DNA of 64,000 bases from the NCBI GenBank assembly GCA_030704615.1, contig CM060732.1, positions 26,722,001 through 26,786,000 of the forward strand, in the 5' to 3' direction. Source of the DNA: Takakia lepidozioides. Its lineage: Eukaryota > Streptophyta > Takakiopsida > Takakiales > Takakiaceae. The notes beneath the pieces were generated by a model, which had not been told where the DNA came from, made no database searches, and saw only the letters and a program-made list of their open reading frames with translations. The position numbers were made by a program, and so were the translations under genes. Of the stretch, positions 31,944 to 44,119 are shown piece by piece (positions within the stretch are counted from its first letter, which is position 1; every line of letters begins with the position of its first letter).

Positions 31944-32618
31944 CTACATGGCTTGAGGCAACTGTACATTGCCGGATGTTGAAAGTGTTGGTCCATCAAT
32001 AGAAAATGGTATGATTGCACCTGCATGAAGATCCTCATACAGAGGTGCATTGGAACTGCTTGGCATTACAGAGTTATGAACAACACCATTGGAACTGCTT
32101 GGCATTGCAGAGTCATGAACAACATCAGAGTCAGTTGTTGAATTTTCTTCAAGTGCCTCCCAATCATAATGATAAAGATCTCTCTTTGAAATATCCAGAG
32201 AAGATTCATCTGATTGTTTAGCTATTTTGTCCTTCCTTTTGATGGCACATTTCAACTCATAGTCGGTAATAGCTCTCTCCATCTGAGAACGAGATCCTAG
32301 TTGAGGGGACACCATCAATTCCAAAGCTGGCAGACTAGAAGGCACTTGAGGTTGAGAGATAGCCAACGGCACAGAGGCCAATTTAGGAGAGATGTCTGAT
32401 GGCAAAGAGGTCGGCACAAAAAGAAGATGACCAGAACGTGCAGGGATCTGTGGACTAGTATCTAGAGGGTATACATCTGCAATTTGCCTTGGTTGATAAC
32501 CAAATGATTGGTTTGGACGAAAATTTGGATAACAAGTGTCAAGTCCTGACTGCCTTAAGTAAGGAGATCTAGGATTTGTACGTCGTTCGAAAGGTCGCGC
32601 GTAAGGCTGTGGAGACAT
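31944..32618 (-). CDS. Unrecognised Ser/Pro-rich protein, 224 residues
   Basis: ATG at 32618, TAG at 31944. The N-terminal half is rich in Pro, Arg and Ser (YARPFERRTNPRSPYLRQS). The middle has a charged helix (RAITDYELKCAIKRKDKIAK), and the C-terminal part contains a duplicated VVHDSAMPSSSN / VVHNSVMPSSSN. No known domain. The low-complexity composition suggests a disordered protein or the tail of a larger gene; the start could be internal. Confidence 0.35.
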   Translation of the reverse strand: MSPQPYARPFERRTNPRSPYLRQSGLDTCYPNFRPNQSFGYQPRQIADVYPLDTSPQIPARSGHLLFVPTSLPSDISPKLASVPLAISQPQVPSSLPALELMVSPQLGSRSQMERAITDYELKCAIKRKDKIAKQSDESSLDISKRDLYHYDWEALEENSTTDSDVVHDSAMPSSSNGVVHNSVMPSSSNAPLYEDLHAGAIIPFSIDGPTLSTSGNVQLPQAM

Positions 32619-33548
32619 ATGGTAAGATAGACCTGCCCATCCCGACTCTGCCCAGATATCCTACTTGTCCACGGCTTACCCATCAATGCCCCCCTACCCA
32701 CTTCCCCTTCCCCAGAACTCACCATTCACTTCCCCTATCCACACCGCCAGTATAATCGCGTTACGAGATAATCTTAAAATCCCTATCCCCCCGATCCACA
32801 AATGCTTTAAGGCCATTCACCTCACTGCGCTTCGCTCCCTAACAGCTATCATCACCAATAAGCGGCAACTTGAGCAAATCCCTCTGCGGTACCCCAGGGC
32901 ACCCCCAAGTACCCTAGGTACCCTAGGTACCGCTATCCTATCTACTACTTCCCCTTGGACACCCGGTGTCCCCTGGACACCTGTTTCTTTATAGGGCCCA
33001 CCCCCGAAAGGGGTAGTAGCCGTGAGGCGAAGTGGCTCTTAGCTACACCAGCTTCGTCCGGAGTCTTCTCTCTCTTGGTACCTGAATCGGTGTAACCCCG
33101 TGTAACCTTGATGTCCCATGTGTAACTCTTTTTAATCCATTTTATACTTAACCAGATTTGGACTTGGTCAAATTTCGAGACCAAGTGTAGAGTTACACAT
33201 CCCCATCATGTAATCCTAAGTGGAACTACACTCCCCACCGTGTAACTCAGCGTAACCCCCCATTGGAGTTTACACTCTTTTAGTTCCATGTCACTCTCAC
33301 GAATGGGTGGGGAAGATTTGACATGCAGGAAACCGGCATAGCGTCCTCTCAAATGTTGCGCTTGTGCATTAAGTTCTTACCTCATTTCTCAGATGTCGCT
33401 CGGGTTCTGAATAATGTTGGAAAGCTGTCAATGAGTAGGGGTGCATCGAGGTGGTATTATAAATTTTGGACCTATGGTGTGGGAGATATTGAATTTTAAA
33501 TATTTTTCCTCACTAAAAATTCATGAAAAGAAAAGACCTCTTTTATAG
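32619..33548. other. No gene; TGTAAC/GTTACAC-rich stretch
   Basis: Short palindromic words CCTAGGTACC are repeated at 32915-32932, and GGACACC/GGTGTCC at 32957-32982. Between 33090 and 33275 the words GTGTAAC and GTTACAC recur about eight times in both orientations. Nothing coding was recognised. Confidence 0.45.
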
Positions 33549-34640
33549 TTGTGCTCAACGGCACAGGCCACACTGGTGGAAGAGCCCTCTGACCGCCTTG
33601 GTCCCAACAATCACACCATCTCCCAGCAGGAAATAAATGAATGGGACATGCTCTGCATGTCAGTAGGGCTGCTGGACGCCACTCAACCTCTGGTTAACGA
33701 GTTGAAGTTCTCATGGTCAAATAATAAAGACCCGCTGGAGATTTGCCAAGCAAGGCTGGTTTCTACTGCACTGCCAACCTCCACACCTGGGTCAGACACG
33801 TCCCCTTAGGGCCAATATTGCCAGGGTTTGACCATGCATGAAATAAACCTCATCCCAACAAGGACCAGAGCAAAGGGCAGTGGATACTTCAAGCTAAAAC
33901 CCAGCATGCTCAAGGAAGTGGGGGTTGTTCAGTCACTTTTTGAGGCATGGGTTGCTGTGAAACCCCCCTTCATCCCACCAACCCTCATCTTCCTTCATAA
34001 GTTCCAAGAGACAAGAAAGCTTTGCCAACTTATCTCTCTAAAAAAAAGCGGAGGAAGCCAAGAGAAGGGAGAGAGCTCTGACAAAATGCTTACACGTCTG
34101 TCAATACCAGATCCAAGCTGGGAAGCAAGGGCCATAGACCTTATCATCGTTCAGAATGGCGAAGAGCAATTTGTCCACCTTCTTGCACTCCAAGGAGCAG
34201 AACTTCAGAATCAAAGCGGAAGCGGGGGTCAACTGGTCCATTGGGGGAGAGAAAATGACCAAGCACTTCTTATGAAAGCTAAACAAAGGAGATCTGTAAA
34301 CCTGGTGACATCTCTTAGAGATGTAAATGGGTCTGTGCACACTGACCCTCAAAAGTTGTCTGAGATAGCTGCGGATTTTTTCAAAAGGTTGTAATCCATC
34401 TCTGCAATCTGATGAGGCCAGACACATTCTCATTCACCACACTCCTTACTCTCTGTCCTCTCAAGAAAGTCTGGATCTTAGTGCCCCGTTTACTGAGGAC
34501 AAATTGGGCAAGGCAGTTGAAGCACTGGCCCCATTGAAAGCCCCGGGCCTTGATGGAGTCCCCATTGTTTTTTTCAAAGTGCTTTGGTCCACGCTAGCGA
34601 AGGATTTCCTCTCTATGGCTAATGCTCAGTGAGGCGGACC
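33549..34640 (+). pseudogene. Dead LINE (endonuclease end and RT start)
   Basis: 33549-33809 has ELKFSWSNNKDPLEICQARL, like the end of a LINE endonuclease (WSN...R.D). 34080-34390 has the inter-domain region (LMKAKQRRSVNLVTSLRDVN, HTDPQKLSEIAADFFKRL). After a frameshift near 34388 the sequence continues DKLGKAVEALAPLKAPGLDG and VPIVFFKVLW, the RT block-0 motif. It stops near 34640 with no palm domain. 5' and 3' ends were not defined. Confidence 0.75.
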
Positions 34641-35154
34641 TGAACACTGCAGAGTTTCTTGGTGACTGTGAAGGAAACTCAGTCTCCAGATTGACACTGC
34701 AGCCCCAGAAGGCGTAAAGGGAAAAAAAATAAAATCTATGTACCTAGATCTCAAACACAAGCATCTCTCTAGCGTTAGTAATGTATCAAGAATAATATCC
34801 CTCTTAAACATTTCTTACCCAACATTTCATCATCATCAGAAAAGTGACATTAACAGAACCTATGAGAGTCCTTGGGAGGTAGATGGAATCTCAAGAAAAA
34901 TCAGCTCAAATTCCCCACCACAAAGCTCCTTGGCTTACAAGCTCAGTAGCTTACTCTTTTGTACAATTTCCTTCTCTAGGCATCTCTTCTATTATGATCA
35001 ATAGCAGACAATTTCTGTCACTACTGCAAGTTGAACCTAACTTACAGAAAACAGAAGGTTCAGTGAACTTATAGAAAACAGAAGCCACACTTACCATGGA
35101 ATGCTATCTTTTCACTTTTCTGCAATATTAAAAAGATACTTGATTTGCATTATG

Positions 35155-35800
35155 ACCAGTGTTGGACTGGTATGTCCAATTTTTAATACCAGACTGGTCC
35201 TGGTATGAAGGGTCCCACCCCTTTTTCATACCATGCTGGTATAGGTATCTATACAGGTATGAGCAACTTGGGTATGAATCTGGTAAGAGTAGTTGTACTT
35301 TGGGCTGTATATGAGTATGGTACTGGTATTGCCCTTTCTCTGTAGTGATATTGGGGGGGGTATGAGCACTGGTATGGTATTTCTACAGCTCACCATACAT
35401 AGAAATACGTTGGGAGGTAAATGTCCTCGCTCCTGGAAGGCCGTGTAAATAAAGCTAAGTAGGGATTGATGAAAACCAAACTTCTTTTGGATAAGCCAGT
35501 GGTAAAAGACACAATGTATCAAGAGTGATTGAAGTAGTAGTTGAAGTTTGCGGGTCATAATCAGTGTTGGACTGGTATACCTGGTTGAACCTAGGTATGG
35601 AATACAGGTATATTGAAGAACATACCAGTCAAGTATGAAAGAACCAGTGTACTCATGTGATACACGTACTGGGGGAGTATGGCTTTAGGATTCCCCCCAC
35701 ACATACCATACCAGTCTGGGTATATGGAGGAATAGCATGGTCCCCATACCAGTATTGCGGTGAGTTCATGGCGAATGGAGGTAGGTATGAGTATATGTTA
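35155..35800 (+). repeat. GGTAT-rich repeat with two CAGTGTTGGACTGGTAT starts
   Basis: CAGTGTTGGACTGGTAT occurs at about 35158 and again at about 35563, 405 bases apart in direct orientation. The 640 bases from the first copy onward are studded with GGTATG, CATACC and ACTGGTAT in both orientations. CAGTGTTGG is reminiscent of hAT transposon ends. No transposase frame and no inverted partner within the region. Confidence 0.6.
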
Positions 35801-36089
35801 GTGCAGCTAGTTATACCCTGTACTACAATTTGGTTAATTCAAGGCTCCATGTTGCAATTTAGACTTCATTTGCTGTTTCGTGCTACTTTGGGTTACCTTT
35901 GCCTAGTGTTTCACGGCTTGGATTAAAATTAGCTATGTGCAACATGCTAAGTTTGAGGGAGACTCCAAACTGGCCACCATCTTTCAGCTCATCCTCTCAT
36001 CATGGGGATGCATATACACCAAGATTAAGGAGAAGACTAAGTACGTATTAATTTGATTAAAAGGGACCAGCGTTTTTCTTATTGGCGAA

Positions 36090-36320
36090 TTTTCGCCAGA
36101 TTTCGACCTCAAAAAATAAAATAGAATATTCTGTCACAAATTCCCTGTTTTTTCATGGATGAAATCTCCAAATTTCTTCAAATAAAAAATAAATTATGGA
36201 TGAATGCGCCAAAATATGGATTGAAGTACATAAATGGATGAAATTCAGTGGATGAACAGAATGTACCGCTATTTTTTGCAAAACTCTGTAGCCACTCGTG
36301 CTGTTTTCCAAATTTCTTAA
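36090..36320 (+). repeat. Dispersed repeat, copy 1 (TGGATGAA family)
   Basis: TTTCGACCTCAAAAAATAAA, GAATATTCTGTCA and several TGGATGAA words appear in the same order at 60636-60870, by eye at about 75-80% identity over 230 bases. Non-coding. It ends about 440 bases before the invertase start codon. Confidence 0.8.
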
Positions 36321-36759
36321 AAACAACACTGCTCCTGTCCCCTTTCATTTTTTTCTTTAAAAAGAAAAGTACGTACTACGAAAGGATAAGTGACACTCCC
36401 TCGATGGATGAAAAATGGCCGAAGGGCAACAGATTGCGGGGCGACAAGCGGCAGATTGCAGTGCCAGCGACACACGCTTGACTGCCAAGGGGAGGGTTGT
36501 CGCCGAGTCCACAACAGGCAGCGGACAAGAGGGTTAGGGATGTTCCTTCTTGCTTTCCGGATTCGTTTGCAGTGAATGTGAGAGTCTCTTGTGTTGAGAC
36601 ACCATCTGCCACTTCGTAGCTTTTGGTGCTCTTCCTTCTCTAGTTTCCGCCATACAAGCAGGTAGCTCTTATGCTGACTTTTCTTGCTCTGGGGGGAGTC
36701 CAGGTGTTGGAAGTTGCAATTTGACTCTGGAATTCTCTTTTTCCCGATAGTATCTCTTT

Positions 36760-39700
36760 ATGAATCCAAGTAGACCAGCGGCAGCATCCGTGGCAGCTCC
36801 TGCCTGTCAGTGCATCCTCGGCGCTGGGAGCGATTCTGACAGACTTTTGCATCTCGTTTCTAGCTCATCCCTTTCTAATCGGCCAAACTTCAGAAGTCCT
36901 TGGTCCAAACAGAGATGCGTGCTAATGCATAGCTTTCCTCTACACAAAATCTTTAGTTCATCAAATTTTACCTCTCAGGATTGTCTTCCTGAGAATCTGC
37001 CAAGCAAGTTCGCACGGAAGCTTTGCTCCAGCAGTTCAATTCGATATAAGCGCACTTTTAAAGGAGAAAGTGGGCTACTTCGAGGTGTTGGCTCGACCTC
37101 CCCCGATTGGCTTCGGAGCGCTGTTAGAAGCAGTCGGCCGCCCAGTCCATCGACTTGCCTCAAATGCGAGCAGAACTTTTCAGAACACTCGACGCACGAC
37201 GAAAATGGAGGCACCATATCAAAAGCTCTTTTAGAAGAGCGAAATATAAACGATGTTGCCTCCTCCATAGCTCAGAGGCTGAGGCCTGAGCGGAGGTTGT
37301 ACCCTCCATCGAATGGAATCAAAGAAGGTGGTTATGCCTCTTCTCCTAGCAGACCGATACAAGAGGTTCGACGAACGGAAACCAGCAACACTTTCCCAAC
37401 TTGCGAGAAGCCTCCAAAGGAGCATGTGGAAAGTGCAGTAGAGAGAGAGGCATGGGACCTCTTGAAATCGGCGGTGGTGTCGTATTGTGGCAATCCAGTA
37501 GGGACGATTGCTGCTAACGATCCCACCGATGCAAGCCCTCTTAATTACGATCAGGTGTTTATTCGTGATTTTATACCATCCGCCATTGCCTTCCTACTGA
37601 AAGGAGAACATGACATTGTGCGCAACTTCCTCCTCAATACTTTGCAATTACAGGTACTACTTTTAATCCAACGGCTTGAAAATACACAGTTCGCAAAGTA
37701 CGAAAGTTTAGGCGAATGCCATCGTGATGATTATTTTCAGAGTAGCCCTCAGGATCGTTCATCAGTTCCTAAGAGGAGAAGCTAGCGAGATAATCAGTTG
37801 TGGATTGCGGGTGGTCGGTGAATCGATCCTTTACTAAGGAGAAGGAGAAGGGCGGTATGCAACATACTGTCGAACTCCAGAGTTCCTTAAATCACTCTCT
37901 TTTCACGCTCATATGTGTTAGAAGTTAGAAACTGTTGCAATTGTGTCTTAAGGGTTATGACAAGTTTTCTTTCCACTGTCAGAGTTGGGAGAAAACAGTG
38001 GATTGCTACGATCCAGGGCGGGGCTTGATGCCAGCTAGTTTTAAAGTGCGAACTGTGCCCCTCGACGGGGATGAGGCAAATGGCACTGAGGAAATTTTGG
38101 ACCCAGATTTTGGGGAGGCAGCCATTGGTCGAGTGGCTCCAGTTGACTCTGGTAAAGTTAACTGTAGACTCTGGATTCTCTCAGATTTCCTGCACTGTTT
38201 CATAGTCACATTTTCATAAAATTGAGTCAACCGAGAGGGATATGTGATAGTTGCAGTCACTGTGCTATATGGCATGATTTATCCTGGCATTTTGTCTGCA
38301 TAAGGGTGGCAGTATCATAGGGTTGCTTTCCAGTCTCTTTAGGATCTTGTCTATGTCAGGAGCTTTTTAAAGAACCTGTTTAGAATCATGCAGCCTGCTC
38401 CCTTTTTATATGGTCCCATGCTGCTATTTGTCCATGTCTTCAGTACCAGGTCAAGTTCTCAAGTCTCTCAGTTACACAATCTGGTTGCAGAGGGTATGTA
38501 GCACAGGATGGTGTGCTTTTCTGTACTATGCTCCAATCTTCTCAGAGTCAACTTTCCAAGACTATCGATTTCAATTTAAGAACTGGTTTTTCTGTTTTTG
38601 GCATATTCACGCCTTTGCTTATAAGCGGATGCAACATGTTTTTATGGTTTTGGTTTGCACAACCTGGGAAGCAGGCTTATGGTGGATCATATTGCTAAGG
38701 GCGTATGGCAAGTGCACTGGGGACCTATTTTTACAGGAACGTGTCGATGTCCAGACAGGCATGAAGATGATGTTGAAACTGTGGCTGGCCGATGGCTTTG
38801 ACATGTTTCCCACTTTGCTAGTGACTGATGGCTCATGTATGATAGATCGGCGTATGGGCATCCATGGCCACCCACTCGAAATTCAGGTTTGTTAGGTCTC
38901 AGTATAGGTACTAATGAAGTTATTGTACAGTCACGGGAATCAACCTGTTGTGGCCCCACCATCCACTGCAACACAGTTGAATATGTGCCTTAATGTGAGT
39001 GTTTTTGGCTTCCAATCTAACCACACATCTGTTTAGATTTGTGCCCCAATTTTGTCCTTATAGACAATCAAGGTGATGGTAGACTAACTTCACCTAATGC
39101 CACATCCTGTGATAGTCGGTACTAGCTTGTTTGCCTTGACAGGTTGCTTAAACTCTTGGTGACATATCCGCAGATTTCAAAGCTTCTTGCAGACTGACAA
39201 AGTCAATTAACTTGTGCCAATTTGGGGGATTTGCAGTCTTTGTTCTACTCAGCTCTGCGATCTGCTCGAGAGATGCTTTTGCCGGAAGATGGAGCTCAGG
39301 AGATGATACGGCTAATTAATTCAAGACTGAGTGCTTTGTCATTTCATATCCAAGAGTATTTTTGGATAGACCTGAGGAAACTGAATGAGATTTATCGCTA
39401 CAAAACCGAAGAATACTCATATGACGCCGTGAACAAGTTCAACATCTACCCTGAACAGGTGTCTCCTTGGCTGGTGGAATGGATGCCTGACAATGGTGGT
39501 TATTTCATAGGCAACTTGCAGCCCGCGCACATGGATTTTCGATTTTTCTCCCTTGGCAATCTGTGGGCTATTTGTTGCTCTCTGGCGACCAAGGAGCAGG
39601 CTGAAGGAATTTTGGACTTGGTGGAAGCCAAGTGGGATGATCTGGTTGGGAATATGCCTTTCAAGATTAGTTATCCGTCTCTTGAAGAGGATGAATGGCG

Positions 39701-40322
39701 TATCATCACAGGGCGTGACCCAAAGAACACGTAAAACTGTCTCCCTTGCGTTTGTGTTCATGTTTGCAGATTGCCATCTGTACCTTGATCTGTCCATATG
39801 TATCCCGTGTCCCTCCTGCAAAGGTGTAGGTGGCAAGTACAGTGACTTGATTTCACATGTTTGGGAGCTAGAGTGCTATTTTTCCAGCGGTCAGATTTTG
39901 GTCTATGTGAATGCAAGGATGGTCAGTTCTGAATTTCATGGTTTTGTGCATGGCACAGGTGTTGGTCGTACCACAATGGGGGATCATGGCCCACTCTTCT
40001 GTGGCAATTCACTGTGGCATGCATAAAGATGGGACGCCCGGAGCTAGCTCGCAAAGCTGTTGAAGTTGCTGAGAAGCGACTCTCAAGAGACAGGTGGCCA
40101 GAATATTATGACACTCGAACTGGTCGATTCATTGGAAAGCAGGCGCGCCTCTACCAAACCTGGTCAATTGCAGGATTCTTGGTGGCAAAGCTGCTTCTTG
40201 CAAATCCTAAGGCTGCAAGTTTTCTTACATGTGAAGAGGACATTGGATTGCTGGATGCATGTATTCTTGACGCAAACCCCCGCCGAAAACGGAAATATTC
40301 AACATCTGACACTATGGTCTAA
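36760..40322 (+). CDS. Alkaline/neutral invertase (GH100), five exons
   Basis: Hydrolyses sucrose to glucose and fructose at neutral to alkaline pH. Exons are 36760-37653, 37983-38151, 38675-38886, 39237-39730 and 39959-40322 (TAA); all introns are GT-AG and the phases add up to 710 residues. Family blocks in order include [155 protein letters not shown] and [20 protein letters not shown]. About 220 residues before the catalytic domain are Ser/Arg-rich, as in organelle-targeted members, so plastid or mitochondrial import is likely. The start is the first ATG of the open frame. No frameshift or lost motif was seen; this is the best preserved gene in the window. Confidence 0.97.
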
Positions 40323-40848
40323 ATTTCAGGTGTATTTTTTGTCACTGTGATTCAGCTGTCTCTTGCAAATCATTTGACCGGCGGATACCTTCTCTTTCAC
40401 ACTGTCACTCAGACTAGGTGTTCACCCAGACCAGACAAATTTCCAATTAACTGTATGCGTTGTAAATAGACCACCACCTGAACTAGCCTTGGATACAAAT
40501 TTATGGCTGGAGTTGCAATAATTAGATATGTGATCCTAGTGAGAGCATCTGTCAAACTTTTCCTTGGAAAGCCCACTTCCAAGTGTTGTAATTGAGTATT
40601 TAAGTAACCGATCAAACCCCATGCAGTTCCACAGTGGTGTGATCAAGTTTGCAACCCACCTTTTAGACCAGAAAACTCGTCTTCTGTAAAATGATTGTTA
40701 CGAACTATGTATTGGGCATGTGGAAATCAGTGTTGGGCGGTTCTTGCTTTTTCCAGTTCAGGTTCCGGGTCGGAGGTGGTTATTCGGGATGAAAAAAATG
40801 CGGTTCCGGTTCCATCATCCCGGTTCTCGAACATTAGGATGGTTTCTG

Positions 40849-40850
<2 letters not shown>
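40323..40850. other. Invertase 3' flank and GGTTCCGG-rich repeat start
   Basis: 40727-40850 begins CAGTGTTGGGCGGTTC and contains repeated GGTTCCGG/GGTTCTCG words, like the CAGTGTTGG starts at 35.2 and 42.7 kb. It is cut at 40851 by the LINE tail. Nothing coding. Confidence 0.5.
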
Positions 40851-40879
<29 letters not shown>

Positions 40880-42230
40880 TTTTTAAGAACAGCTGGAGAA
40901 TTTTATTAATAAAACCGAGGAAAAAATAACCTCAGGAAAACAACCATAAGGATGAAAAAGGAGACACCCCATAACCATAACTGTGAGAGTCTGCAGGAAG
41001 CTAAGGGTAAGTAGGTTCCATAGCAGCGAGGCGAGACTACAGAGGGTCGTTGATTCTGCGTCTAGAGGATTCAAATGAGAGATGGGCCTTAGATTTGCCC
41101 TTTCTAGAAGTTCTCTTATGCCTCGAATTCACACCAGACTCCTCCTGCTCCATTGATTGTTGGGCACTAGTGGAGCTGCCAACATGTCGGGAGGCTGTCG
41201 TATTAGACAATCGATGAGTCTGATGTTCTTCTCAGATGAAGATCCCTTGTCCCCAAGAGTTATCAAAGCTAGAGAATAGTTGTTGTCTCCTTCCTTGCGC
41301 ACATCGAGCAGAAGCTGCACACAAAACATTCCAAGCCTTCCGAGCCTCAGACAATAAGTCTGAGTGAACCCTATAAAGCAGCTTTTTTACACAAGGCTGC
41401 AGTCCTCCCAAAACTAGCGAACACCTGCTTTTCCAAATATTCCAGAGCGAGTGCGCTCTAAGACAAGCCCATACTGGGCATTGGCTCCGGATAGCTCTTT
41501 CGTTTAGATTGAGTAAGAGAACCGAGGTCTGAAGGGAAATCGACGGTCCCAGGCCTGGTAAAACATCCGAATACGATTCCAAACAAACGAAGCGAAGGGG
41601 CATTCGACCAGACAATGTTCCAGCGATTCTGACTGTTCCAAATTACATACTAGACAGTGATCAGATGCATCTGGAATGAATTGAAATACATGCCGGATTC
41701 GGTTTACTATCTTCCACAGGAACCCCGACAGTTTGGCCGCCCGATCCTTCCTCCAAACATCCTTCCATATAGTTTGTCAATTACCAGGCAGGCTGGGCAG
41801 ATGTCCCCACTTCGCGTTCCATTTAGCCACGAAGGAGATAGGTGGCCTTAACAGGGAGTAGCCTAGTTTGACCTTGTATCCAAGGAATGGATCATCTTTT
41901 TAGTCATCCAATTCCACTCCGCCGGGTCAAATTGCAGCATTTGTAAGGGAGCAGATAAGAACCAATTGAAGGAACCAAAGTAATGCTGCATATTAATGGG
42001 CGGGATCGGGTCACATTTCCCAGTGTCTTTGCAAAAGACTCTGATGGCATACATCTCGGTTTCCAGTTCGTGAGACCAAATCGACGAAGTCAAGGTACCA
42101 TCCTGTTGAACTGTGAATTTCCAGTTAGACCCCATACGCAAGGTGGCATAGAAAGCAAATTTCGAAGAGTTGTGGCTGGTACCCCCGAGCCAAGCTGGTA
42201 GGAATCTAGGGATTTGCTAGGGATCTGGTA
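40851..42230 (-). mobile_element. LINE 3' end, 5'-truncated, minus orientation
   Basis: On the minus strand, near 41720-41560, LWKIVNRIRHVFQFIPDASD, HCLVCNLEQSESLEHCLVEC and PFASFVWNRIRMFY form the zf-RVT (RT-associated C-x2-C...H-x3/4-C) domain of plant LINEs; it continues with VWACLRAHSLWNIWKSRCS. Upstream segments to about 42200 are frame-shifted. The element ends in a T-rich run on the plus strand (40851-40885), its poly-A tail. The word GGTTTCTGTTT lies at 40841-40851 and again at 42231-42241, a candidate 11-bp target-site duplication. Confidence 0.75.
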
Positions 42231-43239
42231 GGTTTCTGTTTATTTGCTGGAAAAAGATGCTAGTTCTTTTGTTTTCAATTTTTTCATTTGTTTTTATTTC
42301 AGAGAAAGGGACAGAAGCCCTTCTAACCCTTAACTTCCTTAGCCCTTTTAACCCTTAAGGTCCATTCGCACCATCAGAGGGTAAGAGGGCTAATAATGAC
42401 CACCCTCACCCCTCCTTCTAGCTAGGCGTCAAACATATCACCCAAACATATATTCCACTTAACCTCGTGTTGTTCGCACCAAGGTGGTAAATATATGTGT
42501 GATTTGGGGTTAACTTACTTCCCCCCTTCCACCAATTCAGTCCAAGGGTTTGGCAAAACCCAAATCTCCCACGTCGTTGAGTGTAGCTCGCGGGGCGCCC
42601 CTTGTGGCGAGCGTGTGGCGAAGGTCGGGCCCCACAATATTCTTGCTGGTGATTAAGCTAACTCCTGGAAATGCAGGGGTCAAAGTATCCCACCAGTGTT
42701 GGGCGGGTATGTCACTGAGATCATGACCTACAGCCTGGACTTGTCAATATGGAAACCCACTAGAAGCCCGCCAGGCCCGGACTTGTGAGGATATTAAGAT
42801 TTTTGTTGTCCGGCGGATATGCATAGTCTATGTTCATTTTTTCATTGCCGGTCATGGACATAAAGGGTTTGCTGTTTTAGAAGCCAGCCGGTCATTTGTA
42901 AGGGCAGGTCATGTTTTTTTTTAATGAATTTGATTTTTTAAGAAATATATATTTAAATGACTCCAACTTCTATCAAACTTTTTGGGCCACCCTCTTTTCC
43001 TTGAAAATCACCAATTGCTAAAGTACATGAGTCATGATCTCTGCCCTTATTTCATTAACTATCCATAGTCATCACCAACCTGGGCCCACCTCTTCAGATG
43101 CCCTTGTTCTCCTCACTCCACAAGCCCTACCCGGCCCTCCCACACCTCTAACCCGACTATGTAGGCTTTTGGCGGGCCTCCCGGAGCCCTAACCCACCTA
43201 TACAAGTCTTGGGGCGGGTCCTAGGGACAACCAAACACT
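42231..43239. other. No gene; repeat fragment
   Basis: CAGTGTTGGGCGGGTATG at about 42692 is a third CAGTGTTGG start, followed by GGCGGGC/GCCCGCC and CCGGTCAT words up to 42910. 42300-42480 has ACCCTTAA/TTAACCC words. No coding sequence recognised. Confidence 0.45.
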
Positions 43240-43700
43240 TGCGGACTCCTGAAGGATATTGTATTTGATCGAGGACCACAGTTCATATCAAATTTTTGGA
43301 GGGGATTATTTCACATATTGGATACTAAGATCAACCTCTCTACAGCTAATCATCCACAGACTGATGGTCAAACCGAACGTGTAAACCAGATTTTGGAACA
43401 ATATCTTCGCTGTACGATAAATTATCACCAAGATAATTGGACGGACTTTCTGTCATTGGCTGAGTTTGCCTACAACAACTCTATACATTCTTCGACCAAA
43501 CAAACTTCATTTTTCTCCAATTATGGTCATCATCCTCGAGCAAATCCTTTCCACATGAAGACTGTTGGAAGCTTTGTTGCAGAAAACCTTGCTACTGATC
43601 TTGCTACGATTCACAAGGAGATTACATTCCACCTCGCAGAAGCTCAAAAACAATACAAAGAGTATGCAGATCAACATCGCCAACTCCAACAGGTATGGAT
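43240..43700 (+). pseudogene. Ty3/gypsy integrase core fragment
   Basis: IVFDRGPQFISNFW (second catalytic Asp), then HPQTDGQTERVNQILEQYLR with the catalytic Glu, and LSLAEFAYNNSIHSSTKQTS. The part before the first Asp and the C-terminal domain are absent. The sequence is unlike the integrase at 51.3-52.9 kb, so it comes from a different gypsy lineage. Confidence 0.85.
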
Positions 43701-44119
43701 GGGCCCGGCGGTCAGGGCTGGACATACCCTGGTGCATATCCTGGTACATACCCGGGTGTGACCTGTGTACCCGCCCAATACTATATCCCACATACTTCTC
43801 TCAGATTCACGTTGAATATCTCAAATGGCGGTAGAGGGGTCATATGGAATGCATTACCCCCACCCTCTATCCCCCTCTACACCTGCTCTAACCCCACTTT
43901 CACATCAGCAATTTTTGGAATGTGCAGGGAGGCTGTTGGACTATATTTACTTTGATTTGATCCCCTCCTTAACCCCGGGTGCGAATGGACGTTTAACTGC
44001 TCAAATTAATAAGAACAATGAAAAAATAACCTTGCTGAAGCCGTGAAGGCAAGTACATAACCAAAAACTAGAGGCACACCATTTCAAAGATGAGAAGTGG
44101 GCCAAAGGGGAGAGAGAGA

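Larger units (their letters stand above)
34641..36759. other. Intergenic region upstream of the invertase; repeats
   Basis: No gene recognised. 35150-35800 is dominated by the word GGTAT and its complement, 36090-36320 is a dispersed TGGATGAA-rich repeat, and 36560-36759 should hold the invertase 5' untranslated region and promoter, but I see no clear TATA box. Confidence 0.45.

Noticed and set aside
43690-44046. Gag-like frame after the gypsy integrase fragment
   Set aside because: Short, in shifting phase, low in recognisable gag motifs; not enough to call.
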